NCBI RefSeq assembly: GCF_051201015.1
Contig: NZ_JBPEHI010000009.1
DNA: 64,000 nt
Strand: one strand, 5' to 3'
DNA from: Petrimonas sulfuriphila
GTDB lineage: Bacteria > Bacteroidota > Bacteroidia > Bacteroidales > Dysgonomonadaceae
In this document: in pieces, positions 54,331-62,479 of the stretch
Position numbering within the stretch: position 1 is the stretch's first letter
Layout: the number at the start of each line of letters is the position of its first letter
Notes under the pieces: generated by a model
Told to the model about the DNA's origin: nothing
The model's input: only the letters and a program-made list of their open reading frames with translations
Databases searched by the model: none
Made by a program: the position numbers and the translations under genes

Positions 54331-54574
54331 GTTTCAACACAGTAATTTACCCCTGAAAATTTCATTTATTTGAATAAAATGATTTACTTTGTAATAGAAA
54401 CCAGACGTATTGTATTAGCTTATTGGCTACCAGTCTGTTATGAGAGTAATTGTAATTGACGATAATTATTGCTGCAAGTTTCTATTTGACAAAATAATCT
54501 TTTTTCTACCAAAAACAGAGGTGATCTGATGTGTGCTCTGAGCAAAATGACAGGAGTTTTTAAAGTTTAATCCT
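54331..54574 (+). other. Gap between hydrogenase module 1 and regulatory cassette
   Basis: This 244-bp AT-rich gap is the only large break in the locus. A weak promoter-like pair (TTTC at 54360-54363, 20 bases, TTACTTTG at 54384-54391) could start a second transcript with a leader of about 175 nt. I see no convincing terminator and no open frame of note. Confidence 0.35.
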
Positions 54575-54916
54575 ATGAATTTATACACGGTAAACGAATT
54601 GGTGAAAGGTACCATTTGCCAGGAATGCAGCACGTCACAAGAATTTACTTATGCTTTTGCGTCGGACCTGATGAGTGATGTGTTGCGCTTTAATATGGAA
54701 AAGACGATACTCATTACCGGTTTATCTACGGTTCAGACATTACGGACAGCCGAGATGTCGAACATTGAGTGTATTATTTTTGCCCGCGATAAAAAAGTAA
54801 CCGATGAAATGATAACACTTGCTGCTGAAAACAATATTTCGCTTATCACAACACCGCTTACGCTTTTTGAAGTTTCGGGCAGATTGTACAGCAACGGGAT
54901 AAAGCCCATCTTTTGA
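54575..54916 (+). CDS. DRTGG-domain protein 1 of the hydrogenase regulatory cassette
   Basis: A 113-residue single-domain protein with the DRTGG-like fold (ASDLMSDVLRF, ILITGLSTVQTLRTAEM, CIIFARDKKVTDEM, ISLITTPLTLFEVSGRLY). DRTGG domains occur beside CBS domains and in phosphotransacetylase N-termini and are thought to bind ligands; their role here is unknown. Such small stand-alone proteins are often annotated as serine kinase, but no kinase motif is visible. It ends one base before the ATPase gene and has a relative at 56742 in the same cassette. Confidence 0.8.
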   Translation: MNLYTVNELVKGTICQECSTSQEFTYAFASDLMSDVLRFNMEKTILITGLSTVQTLRTAEMSNIECIIFARDKKVTDEMITLAAENNISLITTPLTLFEVSGRLYSNGIKPIF

Positions 54917-54917
54917 T

Positions 54918-55328
54918 ATGCAATTCGAGTACGATATACAGGGTGGGGATTTTAGTTCAGCCGGAAAAGCGAGCTCGGACATAAAAAAAATACTCAAGCA
55001 ACTGAATATTGACCCCCAGGTCGTCCGCAGGATTGCCGTTGCATTGTACGAAGCCGAAGTAAATGTGGTGGCACATGCTTACAAGGGAGTAATGAGGGTT
55101 GACCTGGATGCTCAGAAAATAAAAATTCTGCTGGAGGATGAAGGCCCCGGCATTGAAAATATTGAAAGGGCCATGCAGGAAGGTTTTTCCACAGCATCGG
55201 AGGAAGTCCGACAAATGGGATTCGGTGCAGGAATGGGATTGCCCAATATAAAGCGGAATACCGATGAAATGCACCTCACATCGGTTCCAGGCAAGGGGAC
55301 TACGTTGGAGATGACAGTGAAGTTTTGA
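54918..55328 (+). CDS. RsbW-like GHKL ATPase (anti-sigma-factor type)
   Basis: A 136-residue single-domain ATP-binding protein. The N-box is VALYEAEVNVVAHAYKG, the G1 box is LLEDEGPGIENIERAM and the G2 box is GFGAGMGLPNIKRNTD. The compact build without a histidine phosphoacceptor is that of RsbW/SpoIIAB-type serine kinases or anti-sigma factors. No STAS anti-anti-sigma or sigma factor is encoded nearby. Its start one base after the upstream stop implies translational coupling. I infer that it relays a signal from the hydrogenase-like sensor encoded next. Confidence 0.85.
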   Translation: MQFEYDIQGGDFSSAGKASSDIKKILKQLNIDPQVVRRIAVALYEAEVNVVAHAYKGVMRVDLDAQKIKILLEDEGPGIENIERAMQEGFSTASEEVRQMGFGAGMGLPNIKRNTDEMHLTSVPGKGTTLEMTVKF

Positions 55329-55369
55329 AATAGATATCAGACAGCAAAGCGGTCTGCAATCTGAAGTCA

Positions 55370-56761
55370 ATGAAAAATATGAAGGACCGGGATTACACAC
55401 ACGCCATTCAGATCGATACCGACAAATGTATCGGTTGCTCACACTGTATGCAGGTTTGTCCTACCCAGGCCATCCGTATCGTAGAAGGACATGCCGGCAT
55501 TATGTCTGAACGTTGTGTGGATTGCGGCGAATGCTATCGTGTCTGCCCTGTAAGGGCGATTTATGTTAAGGATGATGGCATGTCGGTTATAAGGCACGAC
55601 GCTTACCGCGTTGCGCTGGTTCCTTCGGTTTTTATCGGCCAGTTCCCGTCGGAACACACGGCTTCCGAGATTATGGAAGCGGTCAGGCTAATTGGCTTCG
55701 ATGAGGTACTGGAGGTGGAGCAGGCAGTGGATTTTATGAAAAAAGAATACGCGAGGTTTGCCGGCGAAGCGGAGAATGTAGTCCGGCCGGTCATCAGTTC
55801 GTTTTGTCCTGCGATTGTCAGGCTTATTCAGGTTCATTACCCGTCGCTTACCGGGCAAATACTGAAAATAAAAGCACCTCACGACATAGCCGCGCTCTAT
55901 GTTCGCAAGTCAAAAGAAAAAGCCGGAATAGATCCGCGGAACATTTTTATCTGCTACGTGACGCCATGTGCTGCGAAAATTGTCGCTGCAAGGGCTCCGG
56001 TAGGCGAAAAAGTTTCCGCTATTGACGGTGCCATAGATATGAAAGAGGTATACAACCTGGTTTCAAAAATATTGATGGAAAAAAAAGAGGCCCGGTTGTC
56101 GAAACAGTTTGCCAACATGAGTCCCGACTCCGTGAACTGGTCTTTGTCGGGAACCGAGAAGCAATACTTCCGGGGCCGTGCCCTGGCTATTGACGGAATG
56201 GACAACGCCATGGAATTCTTAGACAGGCTGGAGTCGGGCAGGGTTACCGGAGTGGATTTTCTTGAAATGCGCGCTTGCGATCAGGGTTGTGCAGGTGGTA
56301 TTCTTTGTCCCGGCAACCGTTTCCTGACGGTTGAACGATTGGAACAGCGGGAGAAGAAGCTGGTTCACTTGACGGAAGTGAATAAACCGGGCAAGAACGA
56401 CCTGATGGATTACGCCGAAGAATTGCATCAGGTGTCTACGACCGACCCGGTTTATCCGCGCGACGGACTGCTGCTCGATGAAGATATGGAAAAGGCACTT
56501 CAGAAAATGGATCGCATCAAGAAGCTTAACTCCTATCTTCCCGGATTCGATTGTGGTGCCTGCGGTGCACCCACCTGTCGTAGCCTGGCGGAAGACATCG
56601 TTAAGGAAAAAGCGACCATTTCGTACTGCGTTTTTGTACAGCGCGTGATGGAGAAAAATTATAACCTGAGTCCCGATCAAGCTTTTCACGTCATCGAAAA
56701 GATATGGGGCAAGGATCGGCTCAAAAAATATCAACTTCAGAATGGAAAAACCGAATCTTAA
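55370..56761 (+). CDS. Putative sensory [FeFe] hydrogenase-like protein (HydS type)
   Basis: A 463-residue protein. N-terminal 2[4Fe-4S] ferredoxin (CIGCSHCMQVC, CVDCGECYRVC; residues about 18-60), then a hydrogenase H-domain with L1 SSFCPAI (about 143-149), L2 TPCAAK and L3 MRACDQGCAGG (about 300-309), and a C-terminal Fes-type [4Fe-4S] domain (FDCGACGAPTC, about 393-403). All four H-cluster cysteines by alignment are present, but the proton-shuttle Cys is Phe, as expected of sensors rather than catalysts. The small-subunit tail is missing. A second in-frame ATG exists at 55379. Its 3' end overlaps the next gene by 20 bp. Confidence 0.85.
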   Translation: MKNMKDRDYTHAIQIDTDKCIGCSHCMQVCPTQAIRIVEGHAGIMSERCVDCGECYRVCPVRAIYVKDDGMSVIRHDAYRVALVPSVFIGQFPSEHTASEIMEAVRLIGFDEVLEVEQAVDFMKKEYARFAGEAENVVRPVISSFCPAIVRLIQVHYPSLTGQILKIKAPHDIAALYVRKSKEKAGIDPRNIFICYVTPCAAKIVAARAPVGEKVSAIDGAIDMKEVYNLVSKILMEKKEARLSKQFANMSPDSVNWSLSGTEKQYFRGRALAIDGMDNAMEFLDRLESGRVTGVDFLEMRACDQGCAGGILCPGNRFLTVERLEQREKKLVHLTEVNKPGKNDLMDYAEELHQVSTTDPVYPRDGLLLDEDMEKALQKMDRIKKLNSYLPGFDCGACGAPTCRSLAEDIVKEKATISYCVFVQRVMEKNYNLSPDQAFHVIEKIWGKDRLKKYQLQNGKTES

Positions 56762-57092
56762 TAAACTGACAAAGGAGTTGGATTTCGAATGTTTGTCCGG
56801 CAAAACGTTGCTGGACAGAATTCCCCAATCGGCTTATGTTTCCGATTTGCTGAGCGATGTGATGGGAAAAGCCCGGGCCGGAATGATTTGGGTGACCTCG
56901 CAAGTTCACAAGAATATAGTAGCGGTGGCCTCGCTCAAGGAGTTGAGTGCGATTGTTATCGTGAATGAGCGTCCAGTGGAAAAAGAATTGCTGGAGCAGG
57001 CGGAAAATGAAGAGGTGGTAGTGCTGGCATCTAACCTGCCGGCATTTGAAACAGTCGGGAAATTATATAATTATTTAGCCGGCAGATGTTAG
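56742..57092 (+). CDS. DRTGG-domain protein 2 of the hydrogenase regulatory cassette
   Basis: A 116-residue relative of the DRTGG protein at 54575 (AYVSDLLSDVMGKARAGMIW, NIVAVASLKELSAIVIV, VVVLASNLPAFETVGKLYNY). The motif SDLLSD/SDLMSD and the closing ETVGKLY/EVSGRLY are shared by both copies. It begins inside the sensor hydrogenase gene (20-bp overlap) and ends with ATGTTAG, where an alternative start of the PHP gene overlaps. The pair may bind a common ligand or form a heterodimer; neither is shown. Confidence 0.8.
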   Translation: MEKPNLNKLTKELDFECLSGKTLLDRIPQSAYVSDLLSDVMGKARAGMIWVTSQVHKNIVAVASLKELSAIVIVNERPVEKELLEQAENEEVVVLASNLPAFETVGKLYNYLAGRC

Positions 57093-57121
57093 GCCGCTGC
57101 GCTGACAGAGTCCAGACCGCA

Positions 57122-57835
57122 ATGAAACATTTCAAGGCCGACCTGCACATTCACACTTGTCTCTCTCCCTGTGGAGACTTGGAGATGAGTCCCGGCAGTA
57201 TTGTGCAGACTGCCCGGGAGAAAGGGTTGGACATTATTGCCGTGACCGATCATAATTCCACCCGGAACGTGAGGCCTTGTCTCGAAATCGGGAAAGAGCT
57301 CAGCCTGTTTGTTATCCCCGGGTGCGAAGTAAATACGCAGGAAGAGGTACATTGCTTGTGCTACTTTCCCGACCTGAAAGCACTGGACAGATTCCAACAG
57401 TATTTGGACGAGAAAATCCCGGACATCAAGAATAATCCTGAACTTTTTGGTTACCAGGTAGCAGTGGATAAGGACAATGTGATTGTATACGAAGAGAAGA
57501 GGTCGCTCTATACGGGAATTCGGGACGATATTGAAGGTGTGCAGCAAAAAGTACATTCACTGGGAGGTGTTTTTGTCCCGGCACACATCGATCGCATGAA
57601 AAATGGCATTTACGGCCAGCTGGGATTTATTCCTGTCGATTTGCATTATGATGCCTTGGAGATTTCTAAAAGGATACATCCCGAAGATTTTCTGAGACTG
57701 CATCCCGAGCTTGTAGCGAAGAAAATCCTGCGAAGCTCCGATGCGCACTTTCTGAGCCATATTGCCAGCGTGTATACCGATTTCTACCTGGAAAGGCCGG
57801 ACTGGGAAAGTTTTAAGAAAGCGTTTTATGGTTGA
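57122..57835 (+). CDS. PHP-domain metallo-phosphoesterase of the regulatory cassette
   Basis: A 237-residue PHP protein. Metal-binding motifs are seen in order: DLHIHTCLSPCGD (near the N-terminus), VTDHNST, GCEVNTQEEVHCL, FVPAHIDRM and SSDAHFLSH. The fold hydrolyses phosphate esters or nucleotides; the substrate is not known. I start at 57122, directly before the conserved KADLHIHT; the ATG at 57086 would overlap the upstream stop and add 12 residues of no family likeness. It overlaps the next gene by 8 bp. PHP proteins occur in the equivalent cassettes of clostridial hydrogenase operons as I recall them. Confidence 0.85.
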   Translation: MKHFKADLHIHTCLSPCGDLEMSPGSIVQTAREKGLDIIAVTDHNSTRNVRPCLEIGKELSLFVIPGCEVNTQEEVHCLCYFPDLKALDRFQQYLDEKIPDIKNNPELFGYQVAVDKDNVIVYEEKRSLYTGIRDDIEGVQQKVHSLGGVFVPAHIDRMKNGIYGQLGFIPVDLHYDALEISKRIHPEDFLRLHPELVAKKILRSSDAHFLSHIASVYTDFYLERPDWESFKKAFYG

Positions 57836-58394
57836 CCTGGCCATGCATATGATGGATATCGTCCAGAACGCTGTTCGGGCAAACGCGACAAAGATCGATA
57901 TCGGATTCCTGGAATACAGTCGGGATGCCACACTTACGTTTTCGGTAAATGACAACGGTTCGGGGATGACCCCCGAAACGGTAGAGAAGCTGGAGGATCC
58001 GTTCTTTACCACGCGAACCACTCGAAGGGTAGGCCTGGGAGTGCCGTTCCTGAAAATGTCGAGCGAACAGGCAGGAGGCTCTTTGAAAGTAGTATCGAGC
58101 CCAGGGGGGGGAACCCGGATTGAAGCGGTTTACAGAACCGATAATCCCGATTGCCTCCCGCTGGGTGACCTGGCCGGATACCTGGTGTTGTTGCTGGTCG
58201 CCAATCCCGGTATTCGTTTCAGTTTCCGGTACAAGATGGACGAAAATGAATTTTCACTTGATACCGGGGAATGGACCGAGCAGGGGATCACGGAATTTTC
58301 GAAAAACGAAATGGCTCCGGCTGTAAAAGAATATATTCATGAAAACCTGAAAGAGTTATACAAGAACAGAAACACGGAGAGTTACTTGTGTTGA
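57828..58394 (+). CDS. GHKL ATPase domain protein 2 (histidine-kinase-like, no sensor)
   Basis: A 188-residue protein starting MVDLAMHMMDIVQNAVRANA, whose N-box (DIVQNAVRANA), G1 (VNDNGSGMTPE), F-box (DPFFTTRTTRRVGLG) and G2 (GGSLKVVSSPGGGTRIE) show an ATP-binding domain of the histidine kinase type. There is no membrane segment or H-box with a phosphoacceptor, although LAMHMMDI retains a histidine in a helix. The C-terminal 60 residues are unlike kinases. The start at 57828 overlaps the PHP gene by 8 bp; the longer frame from 57762 lies inside PHP. It may receive a signal from the hydrogenase-like sensor. Confidence 0.85.
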   Translation: MVDLAMHMMDIVQNAVRANATKIDIGFLEYSRDATLTFSVNDNGSGMTPETVEKLEDPFFTTRTTRRVGLGVPFLKMSSEQAGGSLKVVSSPGGGTRIEAVYRTDNPDCLPLGDLAGYLVLLLVANPGIRFSFRYKMDENEFSLDTGEWTEQGITEFSKNEMAPAVKEYIHENLKELYKNRNTESYLC

Positions 58395-58418
58395 ATAATT
58401 TAATTTAAACTTACTATT

Positions 58419-58820
58419 ATGGCAGGAATTAAAACATTGGCTGACCTGAAACGCAAACAGGAGGAAGTCAAAACCCAGATCGACCTGAGGGATAAGGCCG
58501 AAAATCCCGGGTCGCAAGTGCAGGTGAAAGTGGCGATGGCCACCTGCGGTATTGCGTCGGGGGCCAAAAATGTGATGGATTTTTTCGTGCGCGAATTGCC
58601 TAAACGCGGCATAGGAGCCGTTGTGACGCAAACCGGCTGCATGGGTTATTGCTTCGCGGAGCCTACCGTGGAGATCACTATTCCCGGAAAAGACCCGATC
58701 GTATTTGGGTATGTCGACCCCGCTAAAGCGGATGAGATCATCGAACGTTATATCAAACAAGGTGAGTTGGTAGACGGAATTATACCGCAGAACTACAACA
58801 CCATAACAAACACAGATTAA
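58419..58820 (+). CDS. Small thioredoxin-like [2Fe-2S] ferredoxin of hydrogenase module 2
   Basis: A 133-residue protein with an N-terminal helix (LADLKRKQEEVKTQIDLR) followed by a thioredoxin-like [2Fe-2S] domain: ATCGIASGAK (one Cys where NuoE has two) and QTGCMGYCFAEP. It resembles the HndB-type accessory subunit of NADP-reducing hydrogenases. It begins module 2 and lies 16 bp before the HydB gene. The same reduced Cys pattern is found in the N-terminal domain of the module 1 NuoF-GltD fusion. Confidence 0.88.
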   Translation: MAGIKTLADLKRKQEEVKTQIDLRDKAENPGSQVQVKVAMATCGIASGAKNVMDFFVRELPKRGIGAVVTQTGCMGYCFAEPTVEITIPGKDPIVFGYVDPAKADEIIERYIKQGELVDGIIPQNYNTITNTD

Positions 58821-58836
58821 CCGAAAATAATTACCT

Positions 58837-60675
58837 ATGAGTCAGTACAAAATACACATACTCGTTTGTGCAGGAACAGGTTGTCAGTCGTCACAAAGTG
58901 GACTGATCTACGAAATGCTGCAGGATGAACTGGACTGGAAAGGGTTGAAAGATGAGGTTCAGGTCATTAAAACCGGATGTTTTGGGTTTTGTGAGAAAGG
59001 ACCCATTGTGAAGATACTTCCCGATAATACCTTTTATACACAGGTAAAACCCGAAGATATCCGTGAAATTATTGATGAGCACATTATTAAAGGACGCAGT
59101 GTCCACCGGTTGCTCTATCTGGATCCGGAAACCGAAGAACATATTCTGGATTCAAAACACATGGGGTTTTATAAAAAACAGCTTCGTATCGCACTGCGGA
59201 ATTGCGGTACCATTGACCCGGAAAATATAGACGAATCCATTGCACGCGATGCTTATCAAGCTCTTGGAAGGGCGTTGACCGAACTTACCCCCCAGGAAAC
59301 TATTGATATCATTAAAAGATCAGGGCTACGCGGGCGGGGAGGTGCCGGTTTCCCGACCGGCATAAAATGGGAAATTGCCAGCAGGAACGATGCAGACCAG
59401 AAATACGTGGTGTGTAATGCTGACGAAGGCGATCCCGGTGCTTTTATGGACCGTTCGATCCTCGAGGGTGACCCTCACAGTGTTCTTGAAGCTATGGCCA
59501 TCTGCGGATATTGTATCGGTGCAACAAGAGGACTGATCTATATCCGGGCGGAATATCCGTTGGCTATCAAGCGCCTGAAGATTGCGATAAAACAAGCACG
59601 TGAATACGGTTTGTTGGGTGAAAATGTTTTCGGAACCGGCTTCAGTTTCGATATAAACCTTCGCTACGGCGCAGGTGCATTTGTTTGTGGGGAAGAAACC
59701 TCACTCATCCACTCGATGGAAGGGAAACGCGGGGAGCCATCCAATAAGCCTCCATTCCCAGCGCAAAAAGGATATTTGGGAAAACCTACCAACGTGAACA
59801 ACGTGGAGACGTTTGCCAATATTCCGGTTATCCTGTTAAAAGGAGCCGAATGGTTTTCTTCCATCGGAACCGAAAAGTCGAAAGGAACAAAAGTGTTTGC
59901 CCTTGCCGGAAAGATCAATAACGTCGGACTGATTGAAGTGCCGATGGGAATTACGCTCCGTGAAATTATTTACGAGATTGGCGGAGGCATTAAAGGCGGT
60001 AAAAAATTCAAAGCCGTGCAGACCGGGGGGCCCTCAGGCGGTTGCTTGACGGAAAAACACCTGGATACGCCCATCGATTACGAAAGCCTTACGGCTGCCG
60101 GTTCCATGATGGGGTCGGGTGGCATGATCGTGCTCGACGAAGACGATTGCATGGTTTCCGTTGCGAAATTCTACCTCGACTTTATTGTGGAAGAGTCGTG
60201 CGGAAAGTGCGCTCCCTGCCGTATCGGTAACAAACGCTTATACGAAACGCTGGAGCGGATCTGCGACGGAAAAGGAACCGGGGAAGATTTGGAAAAACTC
60301 GAAAACCTTTCCAGCGTGATTAAAGACACTTCGTTGTGCGGGCTGGGACAAACATCCCCCAATCCGGTACTGTCGACGCTGAATAATTTTCAGGAAGAGT
60401 ACAGAGAACACGTCTTCGATAAAAAATGCCGGTCGGGCAAATGCAGGAACCTGCTTTATTATGTCATTGATGATGAGAACTGCGTCGGCTGCATGGCTTG
60501 TGTGCGGTCTTGCCCCGTTAATGCCATCACCGGAGCCAAGAAACAGACCCACTTTATTCATCAGGATAAATGCATCAAGTGCGGTGCCTGTATGGAGAAA
60601 TGCCAATTCGATGCCATAAGCCTGAAATCGGATTACAAGATTGGCACTTCGGTGCCCGACACTGCCGACATCTAA
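58837..60675 (+). CDS. hydB: NuoF/HydB flavoprotein subunit of [FeFe] hydrogenase module 2
   Basis: A 612-residue NAD(H)- and FMN-binding subunit. Order: thioredoxin-like [2Fe-2S] (VCAGTGCQSS, KTGCFGFC; residues about 5-95), NuoF core with RGRGGAGFPTG, FVCGEETSLIHS and the [4Fe-4S] site ESCGKCAPCRIG, then a C-terminal 2[4Fe-4S] ferredoxin domain (CVGCMACVRSC, CIKCGACMEKC; about 545-600). This is the architecture of HydB in electron-bifurcating HydABC, where oxidation of NADH and ferredoxin together drives H2 formation. It lies 19 bp before the HydA gene. Confidence 0.94.
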   Translation: MSQYKIHILVCAGTGCQSSQSGLIYEMLQDELDWKGLKDEVQVIKTGCFGFCEKGPIVKILPDNTFYTQVKPEDIREIIDEHIIKGRSVHRLLYLDPETEEHILDSKHMGFYKKQLRIALRNCGTIDPENIDESIARDAYQALGRALTELTPQETIDIIKRSGLRGRGGAGFPTGIKWEIASRNDADQKYVVCNADEGDPGAFMDRSILEGDPHSVLEAMAICGYCIGATRGLIYIRAEYPLAIKRLKIAIKQAREYGLLGENVFGTGFSFDINLRYGAGAFVCGEETSLIHSMEGKRGEPSNKPPFPAQKGYLGKPTNVNNVETFANIPVILLKGAEWFSSIGTEKSKGTKVFALAGKINNVGLIEVPMGITLREIIYEIGGGIKGGKKFKAVQTGGPSGGCLTEKHLDTPIDYESLTAAGSMMGSGGMIVLDEDDCMVSVAKFYLDFIVEESCGKCAPCRIGNKRLYETLERICDGKGTGEDLEKLENLSSVIKDTSLCGLGQTSPNPVLSTLNNFQEEYREHVFDKKCRSGKCRNLLYYVIDDENCVGCMACVRSCPVNAITGAKKQTHFIHQDKCIKCGACMEKCQFDAISLKSDYKIGTSVPDTADI

Positions 60676-60694
60676 CACCTAAAAAACTAAAAAT

Positions 60695-62470
60695 ATGATA
60701 GAACTCACCATAGACAACAAAAGAATAACGGTGGAACCGGGAACCACCATTTTAAAAGCTGCCCGGCAAGCAGGTATCGAAATTCCGACGCTGTGCCACT
60801 TTGAAATGTGCGACATGGGTATAGAAAACAAACCCGGGGGATGCCGCATATGTGTGGTGGAAGTGGAAGGACGCAGGAACCTTGCTCCATCGTGTGTGAC
60901 CGAGGCGCAGAACGGAATGGTCATAAACACGCACAACATCCGCGTGCTAAACGCACGAAAAACCGTGTTGAAGCTGATCATCTCAGACCATCCCTTCGAT
61001 TGTCTCGTGTGTGCGAAATCGGGACAATGCGAACTGCAGCACCTGGCTACACAGTTTGGCATCCGGAGCATGCCCTACGGCGGCGAACAGTCGCACTACA
61101 GAAAAGATACCTCCCCTTCCATCATTCGCGATGTGGATAAATGTATATTGTGCCGCCGCTGCGAAATGGTTTGTAACGAAGTGCAAACCGTCGGTGCCCT
61201 TTCGGCGGTCAATCGCGGATTTATGGCAGTGGTGGCTCCTGCTTTCGAAATGAACCTCGAAAAGTCTCCCTGTACCTATTGCGGGCAGTGTGTCTCGGTT
61301 TGCCCGACGGGAGCGCTTACCGAGGTAGACCACAGCAACGAGGTGCTTCGTGCGTTATCGAATCCGAAGAAAACGGTGGTGGTGCAAACCGCACCGGCCG
61401 TACGCGCAGCGCTGGGAGAAGAATTCGGACTGGAGCCGGGAACGCTGGTCACCGGGAAGCTGGTGGCGGCACTTCGCCGGCTCGGTTTCGATTACGTTTT
61501 CGATACCGATTTCAGCGCCGACCTCACCATCATGGAAGAGGGAACGGAATTGCTGAACCGCCTCAAAGGACATTTGGCCGGAGATCCCAACGTCCGGATT
61601 CCGTTGCTGACATCCTGCTGTCCGGGTTGGGTGAATTTCTTTGAACACAATTTTCCCGATCTGTTGGATGTACCATCAACGGCAAAGTCGCCGCAGCAAA
61701 TGTTTGGTGCAATTGCTAAATCCTATTTTGCCGAAAAGATCGGTGTGAGCCGTGAAGACCTGATTGTGGTTTCCATTATGCCTTGCCTGGCCAAGAAGTA
61801 CGAATGCCAGCGCGACGAATTCAAGGTAGACGGCAATCCCGATGTGGATTATTCCATTTCCACGCGTGAACTGGCTGCTTTCATCAAGCAGGCAAACATC
61901 GACTTCCTGGGGTTGCCCGATGAGGAGTTCGACGACCCTCTCGGCGAATCGTCGGGTGCAGGTGTTATTTTCGGAAACACCGGAGGCGTTATCGAGGCCG
62001 CCTGTCGCACGGCTTACGAACTCTACACGGGCAAAACCCTCGATAAGGTGGAGTTTCATGAATTGCGCGGTATGGAAGGTATTCGTTCCGCAACAGTGGA
62101 TTTCGACGGATTGAAACTGAATATCGGAATCGCGCACGGATTGGGTAATGCCCGTAAGTTACTGGACGAGGTCCGTGCCGGAAAATCGCAGTATCATGCC
62201 ATTGAAATCATGGCTTGCCCCGGAGGATGCATCAGTGGAGGTGGACAGCCTTACACACACCTGAAGGAAGAGATACTGGTGAAACGCACCGCAGCCCTGT
62301 ATACGGAAGATCAACGCAAGGCCATCCGTAAATCGCATGAGAACCCATCGATCATCAAGCTCTATAACGAGTTTTTGGGCGAGCCGGGTAGCCACAGGGC
62401 CCACAGCCTGCTCCATACGGAATATTTTCCGAAGAGCAATGAGGTAACCATTTCGTTGAACAATCATTAA
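60695..62470 (+). CDS. hydA: [FeFe] hydrogenase catalytic subunit 2 (canonical HydA)
   Basis: A 591-residue [FeFe] hydrogenase. Relay clusters: [2Fe-2S] (CHFEMCDM...GGCRIC), His-Cys3 [4Fe-4S] (HPFDCLVCAKSGQC), two [4Fe-4S] (CILCRRCEMVC, CTYCGQCVSVC). H-cluster: L1 TSCCPGW (306-312), L2 MPCLAKKYE, L3 IMACPGGCISGGGQP, with the conserved C-terminal small-subunit region. All residues known to be needed for catalysis are present. With HydB before and the NuoE-like HydC after, it is the catalytic subunit of a probable bifurcating enzyme. Confidence 0.95.
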   Translation: MIELTIDNKRITVEPGTTILKAARQAGIEIPTLCHFEMCDMGIENKPGGCRICVVEVEGRRNLAPSCVTEAQNGMVINTHNIRVLNARKTVLKLIISDHPFDCLVCAKSGQCELQHLATQFGIRSMPYGGEQSHYRKDTSPSIIRDVDKCILCRRCEMVCNEVQTVGALSAVNRGFMAVVAPAFEMNLEKSPCTYCGQCVSVCPTGALTEVDHSNEVLRALSNPKKTVVVQTAPAVRAALGEEFGLEPGTLVTGKLVAALRRLGFDYVFDTDFSADLTIMEEGTELLNRLKGHLAGDPNVRIPLLTSCCPGWVNFFEHNFPDLLDVPSTAKSPQQMFGAIAKSYFAEKIGVSREDLIVVSIMPCLAKKYECQRDEFKVDGNPDVDYSISTRELAAFIKQANIDFLGLPDEEFDDPLGESSGAGVIFGNTGGVIEAACRTAYELYTGKTLDKVEFHELRGMEGIRSATVDFDGLKLNIGIAHGLGNARKLLDEVRAGKSQYHAIEIMACPGGCISGGGQPYTHLKEEILVKRTAALYTEDQRKAIRKSHENPSIIKLYNEFLGEPGSHRAHSLLHTEYFPKSNEVTISLNNH

Positions 62471-62479
62471 AGAAAGTAT

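Noticed and set aside
55370..56761. Sensor hydrogenase considered a broken copy of HydA
   Set aside because: It has its own N- and C-terminal cluster domains, all cluster cysteines, no internal stops and a conserved type of neighbourhood; it is a different family.
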